Below are positions 7,866-16,270 of a stretch of 64,000 nt of DNA, piece after piece. The notes below the pieces were generated by a model. That model worked only from the letters and a program-made list of their open reading frames with translations, had not been told where the DNA came from and made no database searches. Position 1 is the first letter of the stretch, and each line of letters opens with the position of its first letter. This stretch comes from Thermococcus profundus. Its GTDB lineage: Archaea; Methanobacteriota_B; Thermococci; Thermococcales; Thermococcaceae. The stretch lies in contig NZ_CP014862.1 of the NCBI RefSeq assembly GCF_002214585.1, positions 868,001 through 932,000 of the forward strand, given 5' to 3'. A program made the translations under genes and the position numbers.

Positions 7866-7905
7866 TCTTTTTTGTATTTTTTACTAATTTTTGCAAATTT
7901 TTCAA
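7866..7905 (+). terminator. T-run terminator after pfpI
   Basis: Several T runs (TTTTTT, TTTTTT, TTTTT, TTTTT) follow the pfpI stop codon within 40 bases. Archaeal RNA polymerase ends transcription at such U-rich tracts without needing a hairpin. Confidence 0.55.
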
Positions 7906-8103
7906 ATCATGGCCCGTTATTTTGCACCAACCAGTGCATTTCGAAGGGCCAGCTCCCTTAAACCTTCCTTGTACATATTCCAATTTTGTGGGTTTTCGGT
8001 AAATTTTTGTAATATTCTGAAGACATGCACTCGACTTATTGGAAAAAATCCAATTAAAAATCATTTATCTTATGAAAAATCCAAGATCTTGTTAACTATT
8101 TTG

Positions 8104-8120
8104 GAAAATCTTTAAATAGG
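8104..8120 (+). promoter_or_regulatory. Promoter of the gene at 8154
   Basis: GAAAATCTTTAAATAGG has BRE and TATA elements. The predicted transcript would begin near 8140, leaving a very short leader that contains the GGAGGTGAT site at 8141-8149. Confidence 0.55.
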
Positions 8121-8153
8121 ATGAGAGCGCAGTAAACTAAGGAGGTGATGAGT

Positions 8154-8597
8154 ATGAAGACCTGGGAAGGAGTCAGGATGTATGAGAACGTTGTCTGCAA
8201 ATCACCGGAGGATCTCTTCCTGCTCATCCAAGAGGCACTGCGCATAGGTGATGGGGCCCTCGTAAGGGTGTTCTCATCGAGCGGAAACTACTACTTCCAT
8301 CTCCTCTTCGACGACGAGAAGCTTCTCCTGGGTGAGGCCCGCTCTTTAAGAACCAACGGCAGGATAACGGGCAGGCCAATGCTCAGCATGCTGATGGAAG
8401 TCCTCAAGGAGCCGTTCGTAGCCGATGTGATGGCCCTTACGGACTCGGATATAAAGAACACCCTGCTGGCCAACATAGACCTCTACGAATCCACGCCAAA
8501 GGTACTGCTCTTCGAAATGTTCACACCAAGGCTGTGGCAGTCCCCCTTCACCCCCGAAGCAGGAGTAAAATCAGAAACATCGCTCTCGCTTGAATAA
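8154..8597 (+). CDS. Conserved hypothetical protein, alpha/beta
   Basis: I do not recognise this 147-residue protein. It has no signal peptide or membrane segment. Alternating hydrophobic strands (GALVRVFSSSG, YYFHLLFDD, EKLLLGEARSL) followed by helices (PMLSMLMEVLKE) resemble small alpha/beta sensory or roadblock-like domains, but no motif settles it. The start at 8154 is chosen because the perfect GGAGGTGAT at 8141-8149 is 8 bases away; the GTG and ATG at 8145 and 8148 lie inside that site. It stands alone, facing the methyltransferase gene. Confidence 0.75.
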   Translation: MKTWEGVRMYENVVCKSPEDLFLLIQEALRIGDGALVRVFSSSGNYYFHLLFDDEKLLLGEARSLRTNGRITGRPMLSMLMEVLKEPFVADVMALTDSDIKNTLLANIDLYESTPKVLLFEMFTPRLWQSPFTPEAGVKSETSLSLE

Positions 8598-8608
8598 GGG
8601 GGCTCAAA

Positions 8609-9934
8609 TCAGCCTTCCTTTTCTATCAGTGCGTAGAAGAAGCCTATCGTCCCGTGCCTGTGGGGCCATGCCCTCATCGTCCCTTTGAGAAAGCCGGGAT
8701 CGTAGGGGCCATCAAGCGGAATCAGCTTTGCGTCCCCATGCCTTCCAAGGAACCACTTCACAACCTCCTCGTTCTCTTCTGGGAGCATCGAGCAGGTGGA
8801 GTAGAGGAGCCTTCCATTGGGTTTTAAAAGCTTCCAGGCGCTTTCCATAAGCTCTCTCTGAAGGGCCATCACTTTGGAAATGTTCTTTTCCCTTAGACGC
8901 CACCTCAGCTCTGGGTTCTTCGCTATCGTTCCGTCGCTGGTGCACGGGGCATCGAGCATCACTCTGTCCGCTACCTCTTCCCCGAGGATCTCTGGGGCTT
9001 TCCTTCCGTCGGCTTTGATTGTTTCGGCGATTTCAACATCCGCTCTTTTGAGAACCTCGTCCATGCGCTTTATTCTCGCTTTATCCACGTCGAAAGCGTA
9101 TATCTTTCCCTCGTTGTTCATGAGTTCAGCCATGTGGGCCGTTTTTCCTCCGGGGGCCGCCGCCAAATCGACCACGGTTTCACCCGGTTCCGGAGAGAGA
9201 ACTAGCGATGCGACAGCCGCGGCTTCCTCCTGCGCTATGGCCCAGCCCTTGTTAAACAGCCACTCGGGATTGAATGGATCGAGGATTCTGATTACGGTCT
9301 CAACCCTCTCGCTTCTCTTGAAGCGGACTCTCTTCTTCCTTAAGTAGCCCTCCACCTTTTCGACGTCCGCCTTCAGGCGGTTCACCCTTATGCTCGTTGG
9401 GAGCGTCTCGTTTAGTGCCTTGAGAAGTTCTTCGGCCTCTTCCCCGAGAAGGGCGCGCATTCTCGCTATGAACCACTCGGGAAAGAGGTAGTCCCACTTC
9501 AGCCGTTTCTCTTCGGAGTCTATCACGGGAACGTATTCGAGAATCTTCGGAAGGAGGTCGTAGTAGTAATACCCGGCGTAGGGGTGCGTCCTCTTTGAGA
9601 GGAACTGGGCGATTCCCTTGAGGTGCTGGATGGTCTTCCCGTTAGGGTCGCGGAAGACTGCCACCTCAACAGCCACCCTCAAAGCGGCCCTGAGCCAGGG
9701 ATCGAGGATGAGAGGAGAAACGCCGACGAGTTCTTCAATGACTTCATCTATCAGGCCCAAGCGCCTTTGGACTGAGTAGAATATTCCCGTCAGCTTGGAG
9801 TTCTCCCAGCCATCGATTTTGTACTTCGCGAAGGCCTTTCTCTTGGCCCCCTGGCTCGGCTTTACTTCCTCGCCGAGCTTGACCGCCTCAATGAGCGCGT
9901 AGAGCTGTCTGTCGCTGAGCTTGAGCTTCCCCAT
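8609..9934 (-). CDS. NOL1/NOP2/Sun-family RNA m5C methyltransferase
   Basis: The 441-residue protein has an N-terminal NusB-like helical RNA-binding region (about 5-135) and a C-terminal Rossmann methyltransferase. The SAM site DLAAAPGGKT is at about 255-264. The two cysteines of the RNA:m5C mechanism are present: DAPCTSDG (Cys331) and YSTCSMLPEENE (Cys381, nucleophile). NSUN/RsmB-type enzymes make 5-methylcytosine in tRNA or rRNA; the N-terminal domain resembles RsmB. The start ATG at 9934 lies one base after the stop of the METTL5-like gene, so both RNA methyltransferases are in one operon. Confidence 0.92.
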   Translation of the reverse strand: MGKLKLSDRQLYALIEAVKLGEEVKPSQGAKRKAFAKYKIDGWENSKLTGIFYSVQRRLGLIDEVIEELVGVSPLILDPWLRAALRVAVEVAVFRDPNGKTIQHLKGIAQFLSKRTHPYAGYYYYDLLPKILEYVPVIDSEEKRLKWDYLFPEWFIARMRALLGEEAEELLKALNETLPTSIRVNRLKADVEKVEGYLRKKRVRFKRSERVETVIRILDPFNPEWLFNKGWAIAQEEAAAVASLVLSPEPGETVVDLAAAPGGKTAHMAELMNNEGKIYAFDVDKARIKRMDEVLKRADVEIAETIKADGRKAPEILGEEVADRVMLDAPCTSDGTIAKNPELRWRLREKNISKVMALQRELMESAWKLLKPNGRLLYSTCSMLPEENEEVVKWFLGRHGDAKLIPLDGPYDPGFLKGTMRAWPHRHGTIGFFYALIEKEG

Positions 9935-9935
9935 C

Positions 9936-10559
9936 TCAATCCCTCTCAAAGCGGTAGATATCAACCAAAATCCTCTCGATCCTCTTCCTGTGGAAGTGGA
10001 ACTGGGCTGGAATTTCGAACGGTAGTGTTAGGCGGTGGGTGATTTTAAAACCATTGTCCCGGGTGAAGACTTCTATGAAACGTCTCACTTCCGGTTTTGC
10101 AAGGTGAATTGAGTAAACGGCATCGCCCAACTCGAAGGCCTTAAGTAGGAATGGCCTGTCTGCATGGGGGTTCTGACTGCCGAAGGGAGGATTCATAATA
10201 ACCGTATCCACCTTCCTGGAGAACTCGGAGACGTCCGCGTTTATGAACTCGATTTTATCCTCAACCCCAAGCGAGCGAGCATTTTCCCGGGCTACCTCAA
10301 TGGCTTTTTCATCCTTTTCAACGGCGTAAACTTTCTTGGCTCCTATCAATGCGGCGCCGATGCTTAAAACTCCGGTTCCAGCCCCCAAATCCGCGACGAT
10401 CTTCCCCTCAACGTCGTCCAGAGAATAGGCTAACCACAGCAGTTCCGCGGCCACATCGCCGGGGGTCCTGTACTGCTCCAGTTCCGGTCTAGGACGTTCA
10501 AAACCTCTCAGCTTTGAAAGGAGCATTGCGAGGTGCTTTTTCTTTATTTTCATATTCAT
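9936..10559 (-). CDS. METTL5-like RNA N6-adenine methyltransferase
   Basis: The protein of 206-208 residues has a class I SAM fold: ADLGAGTGVLSIGAALIGA binds SAM, and VIMNPPFGSQNP holds the NPPF motif of N6-adenine methyltransferases. The PHADRPFL segment right after NPPF and the short C-terminal HFHRKRIERILVDIYRF are typical of the METTL5 group, which methylates one adenine of small-subunit rRNA in eukaryotes. The ATG at 10559 lies about 25 bases from the TATA element, so the mRNA is probably leaderless. The gene is divergent from the KaiC gene and in an operon with the NSUN enzyme. Confidence 0.9.
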   Translation of the reverse strand: MNMKIKKKHLAMLLSKLRGFERPRPELEQYRTPGDVAAELLWLAYSLDDVEGKIVADLGAGTGVLSIGAALIGAKKVYAVEKDEKAIEVARENARSLGVEDKIEFINADVSEFSRKVDTVIMNPPFGSQNPHADRPFLLKAFELGDAVYSIHLAKPEVRRFIEVFTRDNGFKITHRLTLPFEIPAQFHFHRKRIERILVDIYRFERD

Positions 10560-10576
10560 AACTGCTGTTAATCGCA

Positions 10577-10593
10577 ATTTATTTATATTTTTA
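10577..10593. promoter_or_regulatory. Shared AT-rich promoter element between METTL5-like and KaiC genes
   Basis: The AATTTATTTATATTTTT block can serve as TATA box in both directions. For the minus strand it predicts a start at about 10559, exactly the METTL5-like ATG. For the plus strand it predicts a start near 10611, just ahead of AGGGGAG and the KaiC ATG. Confidence 0.5.
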
Positions 10594-10623
10594 GTGTATA
10601 CACAGTAGAAGGGGAGAACAGAG

Positions 10624-11970
10624 ATGAATTTGATACCGACGGGAATACCCAGTCTTGACGGGGCTCTGAGTGGTGGGTTTCCAAGAGGTTCCACAATTCT
10701 TCTCGCAGGAAATCCTGGAAGCGGAAAGACTCACTTAGCTGTTCACATCCTCTACAACAACATGAGAAGAGGGTTGAGAGGAGTGTACGTCTCCTTTGCG
10801 GAGACAAAAAAGCAGTTCTACAGGAACGCCCATCAGAGCGGGATCGATCTATCGAAAATGGAAGAAGCCGGCCTGTTTAAGTTCTATGACATGCTCACCG
10901 TCCCGCGGGATGAACTTGAGGGCATGATCGCGTACCTTATCAGCGACATAGTTGAGTTCAAACCGGACATTATAGTTTTTGACTCTGTTACGGTCTTTGG
11001 TCAGATGTTTGGAGAGGCTCACCTGAGGTCCTTCCTTCATTCTGTAATCGGCCGAATAGTGAACGCATTGGACTCGCTGGCTATCTTAATAGACGAGATT
11101 CCCTACGGTGAGAGAAGGGTCGGCTTTGGGCTTGAGGAGTTCGTCGTTGATGGCGTCATCGTCCTTGAAATGGAGCGGATGGGCGAGGTTATACGACGGT
11201 ACCTCACAATACCCAAGATGCGTGGCAGGCCGCTCAGGCGCTCTGCCTACGAGTACGTTATAACGGAGGACGGTCTTGAAGTTCTCGCCATCCCGGAGCT
11301 TGAATTTGCCGAGCCGGAGGTTCTACGTTCCCGCTTGGATACGGGGGTCCCCGGCCTTGATGAGCTGCTCGGTGGGGGTCTTTACGAGGGGAGCATCACC
11401 CTCATAGCCGGCCCAACAGGTTCTGGAAAGACTATCATGGCACTCAATCTGGCATCGAACCTCGCCAGCTCTGGCAAGAAAGTCCTTTACATTGCTTATG
11501 AGGAAAGTCTGGCCGCCCTCAGGGACACCCTTGAAAAGTTAGGTCTCAAGGAGAACTTTAAGATAGTTTCAATGATCCCAGAGGGGAGAACTCCTGTAGA
11601 GTACTACGCTCTGATAAAAGGGCTCGTTGAAAAGGAGGGCTTTGATGTTCTTGTAATAGATTCCCTATCGGCAATGCAGACTCACATGGATAAAAAAGAG
11701 TTCATAAAGGCAGTTCGCTACCTTCAGCTCCTCACCAAGGAGAAGGGAATCACGTTCATACTAACGTACATCACGGGGGGTGCTTATCAGCTGACCTCCA
11801 CGGGGTTCAGTACACTCTCGGACAACCTCATATTCCTCACGTATGAAGTACCTGAAAAAGTCGGAGAGTCTCTCAAAAGACACATCCTTGTCCTCAAAGC
11901 GAGGCGCTCAAAGAACGACCCAACGCTGAAAAACTTTATCATTGGGGAAGGGGGGATAAGGATTGAGTAA
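10624..11970 (+). CDS. Double-domain KaiC-like RecA ATPase
   Basis: The 448-residue protein contains two tandem KaiC/RecA-type domains. The first P-loop is GNPGSGKTH at about 29-37 and the second GPTGSGKTI near 263-271. Each domain begins with the KaiC entry motif (PTGIPSLDGALSGGF and DTGVPGLDELLGGGL) and has a Walker B strand (DIIVFDS, DVLVIDSLSA). Bacterial KaiC is the clock ATPase and kinase; archaeal relatives act in signalling and motility. No C-terminal phosphosite like that of cyanobacterial KaiC is evident. It heads an operon with two small helical proteins that overlap one another's ends. Confidence 0.9.
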   Translation: MNLIPTGIPSLDGALSGGFPRGSTILLAGNPGSGKTHLAVHILYNNMRRGLRGVYVSFAETKKQFYRNAHQSGIDLSKMEEAGLFKFYDMLTVPRDELEGMIAYLISDIVEFKPDIIVFDSVTVFGQMFGEAHLRSFLHSVIGRIVNALDSLAILIDEIPYGERRVGFGLEEFVVDGVIVLEMERMGEVIRRYLTIPKMRGRPLRRSAYEYVITEDGLEVLAIPELEFAEPEVLRSRLDTGVPGLDELLGGGLYEGSITLIAGPTGSGKTIMALNLASNLASSGKKVLYIAYEESLAALRDTLEKLGLKENFKIVSMIPEGRTPVEYYALIKGLVEKEGFDVLVIDSLSAMQTHMDKKEFIKAVRYLQLLTKEKGITFILTYITGGAYQLTSTGFSTLSDNLIFLTYEVPEKVGESLKRHILVLKARRSKNDPTLKNFIIGEGGIRIE

Positions 11971-12277
11971 GCTGAATGCCGAGATTAACAGGGCCCTCGT
12001 AGTTGCCACAGCTAGGGAGCTCCTAACCCAGCTCGGCCCCCATTTTCTTCCGACGGTTGAAGCGTATCTAAAAGCTAGATACAACGCGGATCTTGAGATA
12101 GCTGGTGAAGACCCGAAAAAGTTCTACCGTGCCATAGAGGAGCTCTTCGGAGAGTTCGGCGCGGCGATGTTCTTCTACAACCTCCTGATGGAGCTCCACC
12201 TCAAGCCGGATAAGAGAGATAAGGAGACCGTGATCTCTCTTATAAAAGAGTTTGCTGGTGTTGAGGATGGGGAATGA
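11963..12277 (+). CDS. Small helical KaiC-operon protein (possibly NitrOD5-like)
   Basis: This 104-residue protein starts at a TTG within the last codons of the KaiC gene, with GGGGGATAAGG before it, so translation is coupled. It is predicted to be all-helical (AEINRALVVATARELL, PTVEAYLKARY, FYRAIEELFGEFG, AAMFFYNLLMELHL). Small domains of this shape accompany archaeal KaiC proteins as separate genes or fusions (NitrOD5-type output domains); placing it there is inference. It has no membrane segment or metal motif. Confidence 0.75.
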   Translation: MSKLNAEINRALVVATARELLTQLGPHFLPTVEAYLKARYNADLEIAGEDPKKFYRAIEELFGEFGAAMFFYNLLMELHLKPDKRDKETVISLIKEFAGVEDGE

Positions 12278-12521
12278 GATTGTCAAAGCCCTTAAGGAGA
12301 AGTACTCTTTTCTGTCCCTGATGCTGGACAGCATCGAGGGGGCTATCTCAGGCTTAGAGAAGGGGAAGGATCCGGAAGATGTTTACCACACCCTTGTGAC
12401 CTTTCTCGGAGAGTTCCCGACTAGGGCAATGCTTCAGAAGCTTGCCGATGAGGAAGGCCTCAACATAAAAGTCAAGGATAAGGAGAGCGCCATTGAGGTC
12501 ATCAAATTACTCGGCGGTTGA
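12267..12521 (+). CDS. Second small helical KaiC-operon protein
   Basis: The 84-residue protein starts at the ATG at 12267, overlapping the previous gene by 11 bases with GGTGTTGAGG upstream. It is helical (EIVKALKEKYSFLSLMLDSIEGAI, DPEDVYHTLVTFLGEF, TRAMLQKLADEEG) and ends in a short strand-helix. It may be a distant relative of its upstream neighbour, sharing a 'period of two helices, Phe-Leu-Gly-Glu, two helices' layout. No function can be named. Its 3' end overlaps the convergent HEAT-repeat gene by 20 bases. Confidence 0.7.
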   Translation: MGNEIVKALKEKYSFLSLMLDSIEGAISGLEKGKDPEDVYHTLVTFLGEFPTRAMLQKLADEEGLNIKVKDKESAIEVIKLLGG

Positions 12522-14349
12522 AGAGGACCTTGAACCTCGATGCCATCTCTTCCAAAATCCTTATCGCAAGCTTCTGCTCATCAGGTAATGCCGTCTTTTT
12601 GATCCGCTCGAGCAGGGGCACATAGTCCCTGAGAAGTTTCGCTTTCTCGGCCGGAATGGAAGTGACAATGGCTTCAAGTACCATTAGCGCGTCGAACCTG
12701 AGCCTATCATCTTTGAGGAACCTCCTCAGCCCGGGGAGAACCATTCTGGCGGTCTTCTCATCCCACGTTTCCAGGAAGTAGTAGCTGAAGAACTCCAGCG
12801 CGGATATAGCCCTCCTCTTTTCTCTAGAAAGGTAGCCATCCAGAAACTTTCCGACTATTTCGTCCCTCCTTTTACTCTTCAAAGCCAGCGTTGCCAATGT
12901 CCTAGTGGCCCTTAATCTCATCCATCTGTTTTTTGTCGAATGTGCCACTTCGAAGAGCTTCGCCACAACCGGCTCCAGAATGAAGACTGCTTTTGGTTTG
13001 AGCTTCTCAGATAACTTTGAGAGCGCCCAGAGGGCGTCCATTTTCTCTAACTTGCTCCCTTCTTCGAGCTTTCTTTCGAGTTCAAACACCACTTCGGGCT
13101 TTCTCAACGCCAGATCCACCAGTTTGCTGGTTTTTCCGGAGGTTAGGACAGCTTCCAGCTCTCTCCTTGTTTCCTCATCGGGCATTCTGGGAATTTGTTT
13201 CGATATTTCAGCGTTTTTGGTCAGCTTTTCAAGGTCGAGCTTCCCGCCCCTGAACTTGTGGAGGTCCGGCATGTTTAGGGTCTTCTGGGCTTTGCTTTCC
13301 GGCGGTGGGGAAGGATATTTCGGCCCGGGCAGTATTCTCTCGTTTATTTTTAATCTCTCTTTCTCCATTCTTTCAAGCTCTCCCTCAAGCCATTTGAGGA
13401 CGTACGTGTCCCCCACGGCCAGCGCAAGATCAATTGCCTCATAAAACCTCTCGTTTATCAGGAGTTCCTGTATCTTCTCCTTAGCTTCCTCTGGCTGGTT
13501 TTTGTAGTACCTGTATATTGAATCCTCAAGCTTCTCCGCAACAATTCTGGCCTTTTCCCTGAGCTCGGACCTTCTCCCAATGGCCAGATTCTTCACGAGG
13601 GTCAGAACGCCCGCAACCTCGTCCACGAGTTCTTCCTGTAGGGGACAGTCCGATACCTCGAGGAGGATGTTGAGGGCGAAGTCGGTGAGGGCAATGTCTT
13701 CCCCGGTGAGCATATCCTTGATCTCTGAAAAAATCATCTTCAACAGCGAAGAGTCGCCGGTGTATGAGCTCGTGTTTAGAGTGAGCCTCAAACCCATTGC
13801 CTTCAACCTTGGATTTCTGGAGTGCAGAAGCCTGGATATTACATCGTAAACCCTGGGATCGGAAGAGGTTACCCTGACGTTCTCCAAAATTGATGGGATC
13901 TCCAGGAGAACAACCTCATTCCCGCGTTGCTTTACGAGGTCTTTGAGAGCGTGATTGAGCTTTACGAAGCTCCTGGGATCTAGGGGGATCCCTGTAATCA
14001 GGGCCCTTATCGTCCTGAGGGCGCGGATCAAGAGATCATCATCCCCCTCCTTTGCGAGGTCGATTAGGGTATCCAGCAACACTTTGACCAGTCCGAGCCT
14101 TCTTACGTCGGGCATCCCTTTTAGAGCCTCTTCCAGCGCTATAAGGGCGGCCTTTTTCAGTTCCTTATCTTTCCCGTGAAGGATGGACAGAAGGGCGCGC
14201 AATGCATCATCGCTGCTCAGGACTAATTCAGCAGCCTTCCCGATCCTCCAAGAAGCTAGGTGCTCTTTGAGGGGTCCGGGCTCCCCTTCCATTTCCCTAT
14301 TCTGTCCGAAGTTAAACCTTATACGCTTTTTGCCATTTCTAGATGTCAT
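12502..14349 (-). CDS. HEAT/armadillo-repeat protein
   Basis: The protein of about 615 residues is built almost wholly of paired helices with HEAT character (ALRALLSILHGKDKELKKAALIALEEAL, ...RWMRLRATRTLATLAL). A charged, Pro-rich break (GPKYPSPPPESKAQK) at about residue 350 splits it into two solenoids of roughly 310 and 265 residues. Such scaffolds bind other proteins. It has no signal peptide, membrane segment or enzyme motif. A CATATATA box near 14390 supports the ATG at 14349; an internal ATG at 14292 is an alternative. It converges on the KaiC operon. Confidence 0.85.
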   Translation of the reverse strand: MTSRNGKKRIRFNFGQNREMEGEPGPLKEHLASWRIGKAAELVLSSDDALRALLSILHGKDKELKKAALIALEEALKGMPDVRRLGLVKVLLDTLIDLAKEGDDDLLIRALRTIRALITGIPLDPRSFVKLNHALKDLVKQRGNEVVLLEIPSILENVRVTSSDPRVYDVISRLLHSRNPRLKAMGLRLTLNTSSYTGDSSLLKMIFSEIKDMLTGEDIALTDFALNILLEVSDCPLQEELVDEVAGVLTLVKNLAIGRRSELREKARIVAEKLEDSIYRYYKNQPEEAKEKIQELLINERFYEAIDLALAVGDTYVLKWLEGELERMEKERLKINERILPGPKYPSPPPESKAQKTLNMPDLHKFRGGKLDLEKLTKNAEISKQIPRMPDEETRRELEAVLTSGKTSKLVDLALRKPEVVFELERKLEEGSKLEKMDALWALSKLSEKLKPKAVFILEPVVAKLFEVAHSTKNRWMRLRATRTLATLALKSKRRDEIVGKFLDGYLSREKRRAISALEFFSYYFLETWDEKTARMVLPGLRRFLKDDRLRFDALMVLEAIVTSIPAEKAKLLRDYVPLLERIKKTALPDEQKLAIRILEEMASRFKVLFNRRVI

Positions 14350-14390
14350 AAAAATAAAAGATAATTCCAACGATAAGTTCCAACATTGCT

Positions 14391-15416
14391 CTATATATGC
14401 AGGCTCACACCAAGGGGCTCGTCCTCCCCCCTTTCAACGCCGAGTATCTCGTCGAACTCGTAGTCTTCGCGGAGGCCTAGGAGGATTTCAACTTCCCTCG
14501 GGGTCAGCACCGGCTTCCTCCAGTTCTCGTAGTCATCTATTGGGACGCGTGGGCAGGCAACGACGACGTATGCGTCAAAATCGAACCCCTCTAGTGCGGG
14601 ATAGTTTATGTGGTTCATGGTTATCAGCCTGGCGTACTTTCCGTGTCCGCGGAGGAGCCTGACTATCCTTCTGGCCTCGGCAAGCCGGAGCTGGCCCTTC
14701 TTCGTGCTCGTTACTACTCCGAACCTTTGGGCGTCCATAGCCTTCGCTATCTGCGCCCAGCGCTTTCTAACGAGCCTCTCGGCCTCTTTGTCCAGCCAGA
14801 TTGCATCGCCCGAGTAGGGGTTAACGGCGAGCGTGGGCTTCTTAACGGCCATCGCAACGCCAATCGGGTGAAAATAGCCGGCGCCGATGAAGAGAATCCC
14901 ATCAGCGTCAACCTTAGCCGCGCTGAAGTTGCATCCCAAAACCTGCCCCGGCCAGCTCACCCTTGAATCGCCCCTCCCGATGAGCACTTCAAAGCCGTTC
15001 TCTTCGAGAAACTTCCTCGCCAGTTCAAGCCGGTGAATGTGCTGTGCAGTTGTGACGAGGGCAATCCTCTTCCCGAGCTTTCTGATTTCATCGAGGTTTT
15101 TCTCAAGGGCTGGGATAACATCCACCTTCGCAAACGCGGGTACGAATATCGTTGGAACCTCAAGGTGGAGGGTCATGTATGAGTGTCCAAGATGAATCAG
15201 CGCGTCGCACCCGAGCCTCTTCGCCTCGCCGTCAGCTGGATCGCAGGCTCCGTAGTTTATATCGCCGCTTATTATGGCCTCTATTTTGTTCTCCTCCAGA
15301 AAATCCGCAAGTCCCTGAGCTTCCCTCTTGAGCCCCTCCGGAGTTTGAATGAGAACCTTCGTTGCTCCCAGATCCCTCAAAACTCTCAGAACTTCTTCCC
15401 TTCCTATCTCGTGCAT
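14391..15416 (-). CDS. dph2: Diphthamide biosynthesis enzyme Dph2
   Basis: The protein is 342 residues, the length of the characterised P. horikoshii enzyme. Dph2 is a non-classical radical SAM [4Fe-4S] protein that attaches the 3-amino-3-carboxypropyl group of SAM to the translation factor EF-2 histidine. Its three cluster cysteines come one from each domain. The candidates are in NYGACDP (Cys58), LGCNFSA and VVACPRVPIDD. IQTPEGLK at the start and IDDYENWRKPVLTPRE near the end are family motifs. The start ATG at 15416 excludes an upstream in-frame extension to 15530 that crosses the promoter. Confidence 0.95.
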   Translation of the reverse strand: MHEIGREEVLRVLRDLGATKVLIQTPEGLKREAQGLADFLEENKIEAIISGDINYGACDPADGEAKRLGCDALIHLGHSYMTLHLEVPTIFVPAFAKVDVIPALEKNLDEIRKLGKRIALVTTAQHIHRLELARKFLEENGFEVLIGRGDSRVSWPGQVLGCNFSAAKVDADGILFIGAGYFHPIGVAMAVKKPTLAVNPYSGDAIWLDKEAERLVRKRWAQIAKAMDAQRFGVVTSTKKGQLRLAEARRIVRLLRGHGKYARLITMNHINYPALEGFDFDAYVVVACPRVPIDDYENWRKPVLTPREVEILLGLREDYEFDEILGVERGEDEPLGVSLHI

Positions 15417-15520
15417 CTTCCTCTCCCGACCCCTCTGGACATTTTGGTGATTTAAACCTTTGGAAAAAAGCACGATGGAATTATGCACATATTTTAACCA
15501 TCCACGATTAATAGTGGTAA

Positions 15521-15537
15521 GCAAAAACATTTATTAG
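15521..15537 (+). promoter_or_regulatory. Promoter of the secreted hydrolase gene
   Basis: GCAAAAACATTTATTAG provides BRE and TATA elements about 50 bases before the ATG at 15583. Confidence 0.5.
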
Positions 15538-15582
15538 GCATCAATGTACATAGAAGATGCACATCTATTGGAGGTGGCTGAA

Positions 15583-16173
15583 ATGAAGCGGTTGGTAGGA
15601 CTGATACTGGCTTTTGCCGTGGTTGCCCTTGTTTTCCAGCCGGTTGGTGCCACCGGAAGCAAGGGGGGAAGCAACTACTACCATCCGTATCCCTACGGTC
15701 TCAAACCGGGGGACATAGTTATCGGTCACAACCCCGTTAGCAGCATCATAATCCCCGGCTACTGGACGCACACGGGAATGATAGCGTACTACGACTACTA
15801 CGCCAATGATTGGGTGGTAGTCGAGGCATGGGACAACCCCAGTGCGGTCAGGCTCGTTTACCTCTCGGACTTCATGAGAAGGTACGACACCCTTGCGGTT
15901 CTCCGCGTCAACACCAACGACTACGTCAGGCAGAATGCAGTCTACTTCGCCCTCCAGCAGCTTGGAAAGCCCTACGACTGGGGCTGGTACACCAAGCAGG
16001 TCTACGGCGACAGCTACTACTGCTCCGAGCTCGTCTGGGCGGCTTACAAAGCGGTCGGCGGTCCGGACATCGACGACCACCCAGGATTCTACTTGAAGTA
16101 CCTCTACGGCGTTGCCCCCCAGGAAGTTTACGACGATGACGACACCTACGTGATCTACTACCACTCTGCCTGA
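15583..16173 (+). CDS. Secreted papain-like (YiiX/NlpC-P60 superfamily) hydrolase
   Basis: The 196-residue precursor begins with a signal peptide (MKRLVGLILAFAVVALVF, cleavage near VGATGS). The mature part has the circularly permuted NlpC/P60 layout of YiiX-like amidases: GDIVIGH, then catalytic His63 in WTHTGMI, then Cys147 in YYCSELVWAAY. KPYDWGWY before the Cys is also typical. Bacterial relatives hydrolyse peptide or lipid amide bonds. Thermococcales have no murein, so the substrate would be a surface peptide, lipid or pseudo-envelope bond. GGAGGTGG precedes the ATG. The protein is rich in Tyr and Asp and stands as a single gene. Confidence 0.85.
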   Translation: MKRLVGLILAFAVVALVFQPVGATGSKGGSNYYHPYPYGLKPGDIVIGHNPVSSIIIPGYWTHTGMIAYYDYYANDWVVVEAWDNPSAVRLVYLSDFMRRYDTLAVLRVNTNDYVRQNAVYFALQQLGKPYDWGWYTKQVYGDSYYCSELVWAAYKAVGGPDIDDHPGFYLKYLYGVAPQEVYDDDDTYVIYYHSA

Positions 16174-16207
16174 TTCCCTCCCTTCTACCTTTCTTCCACA
16201 ACCGATC

Positions 16208-16222
16208 AAAAAGCTTTTATAT
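16208..16222 (+). promoter_or_regulatory. Promoter of the UPF0145/YhfC operon
   Basis: AAAAAGCTTTTATAT is a strong BRE/TATA match roughly 50 bases before the ATG at 16271. Confidence 0.6.
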
Positions 16223-16270
16223 CCTTCACTCCAACAATACCTCGAAGTTCGATGCATCGAGGTGATTAGT

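Larger units (their letters stand above)
7864..8153 (+). other. AT-rich intergenic region
   Basis: This 290-base stretch begins with a T-rich run after pfpI that probably ends transcription and closes with the promoter of the next gene. Between them I see no gene, tRNA or convincing hairpin. It is clearly AT-richer than its surroundings. Confidence 0.6.

Noticed and set aside
8141-8150. GTGATGA-like C box at 8145
   Set aside because: It is part of the GGAGGTGAT ribosome binding site of the gene at 8154; no D box follows at the right distance.
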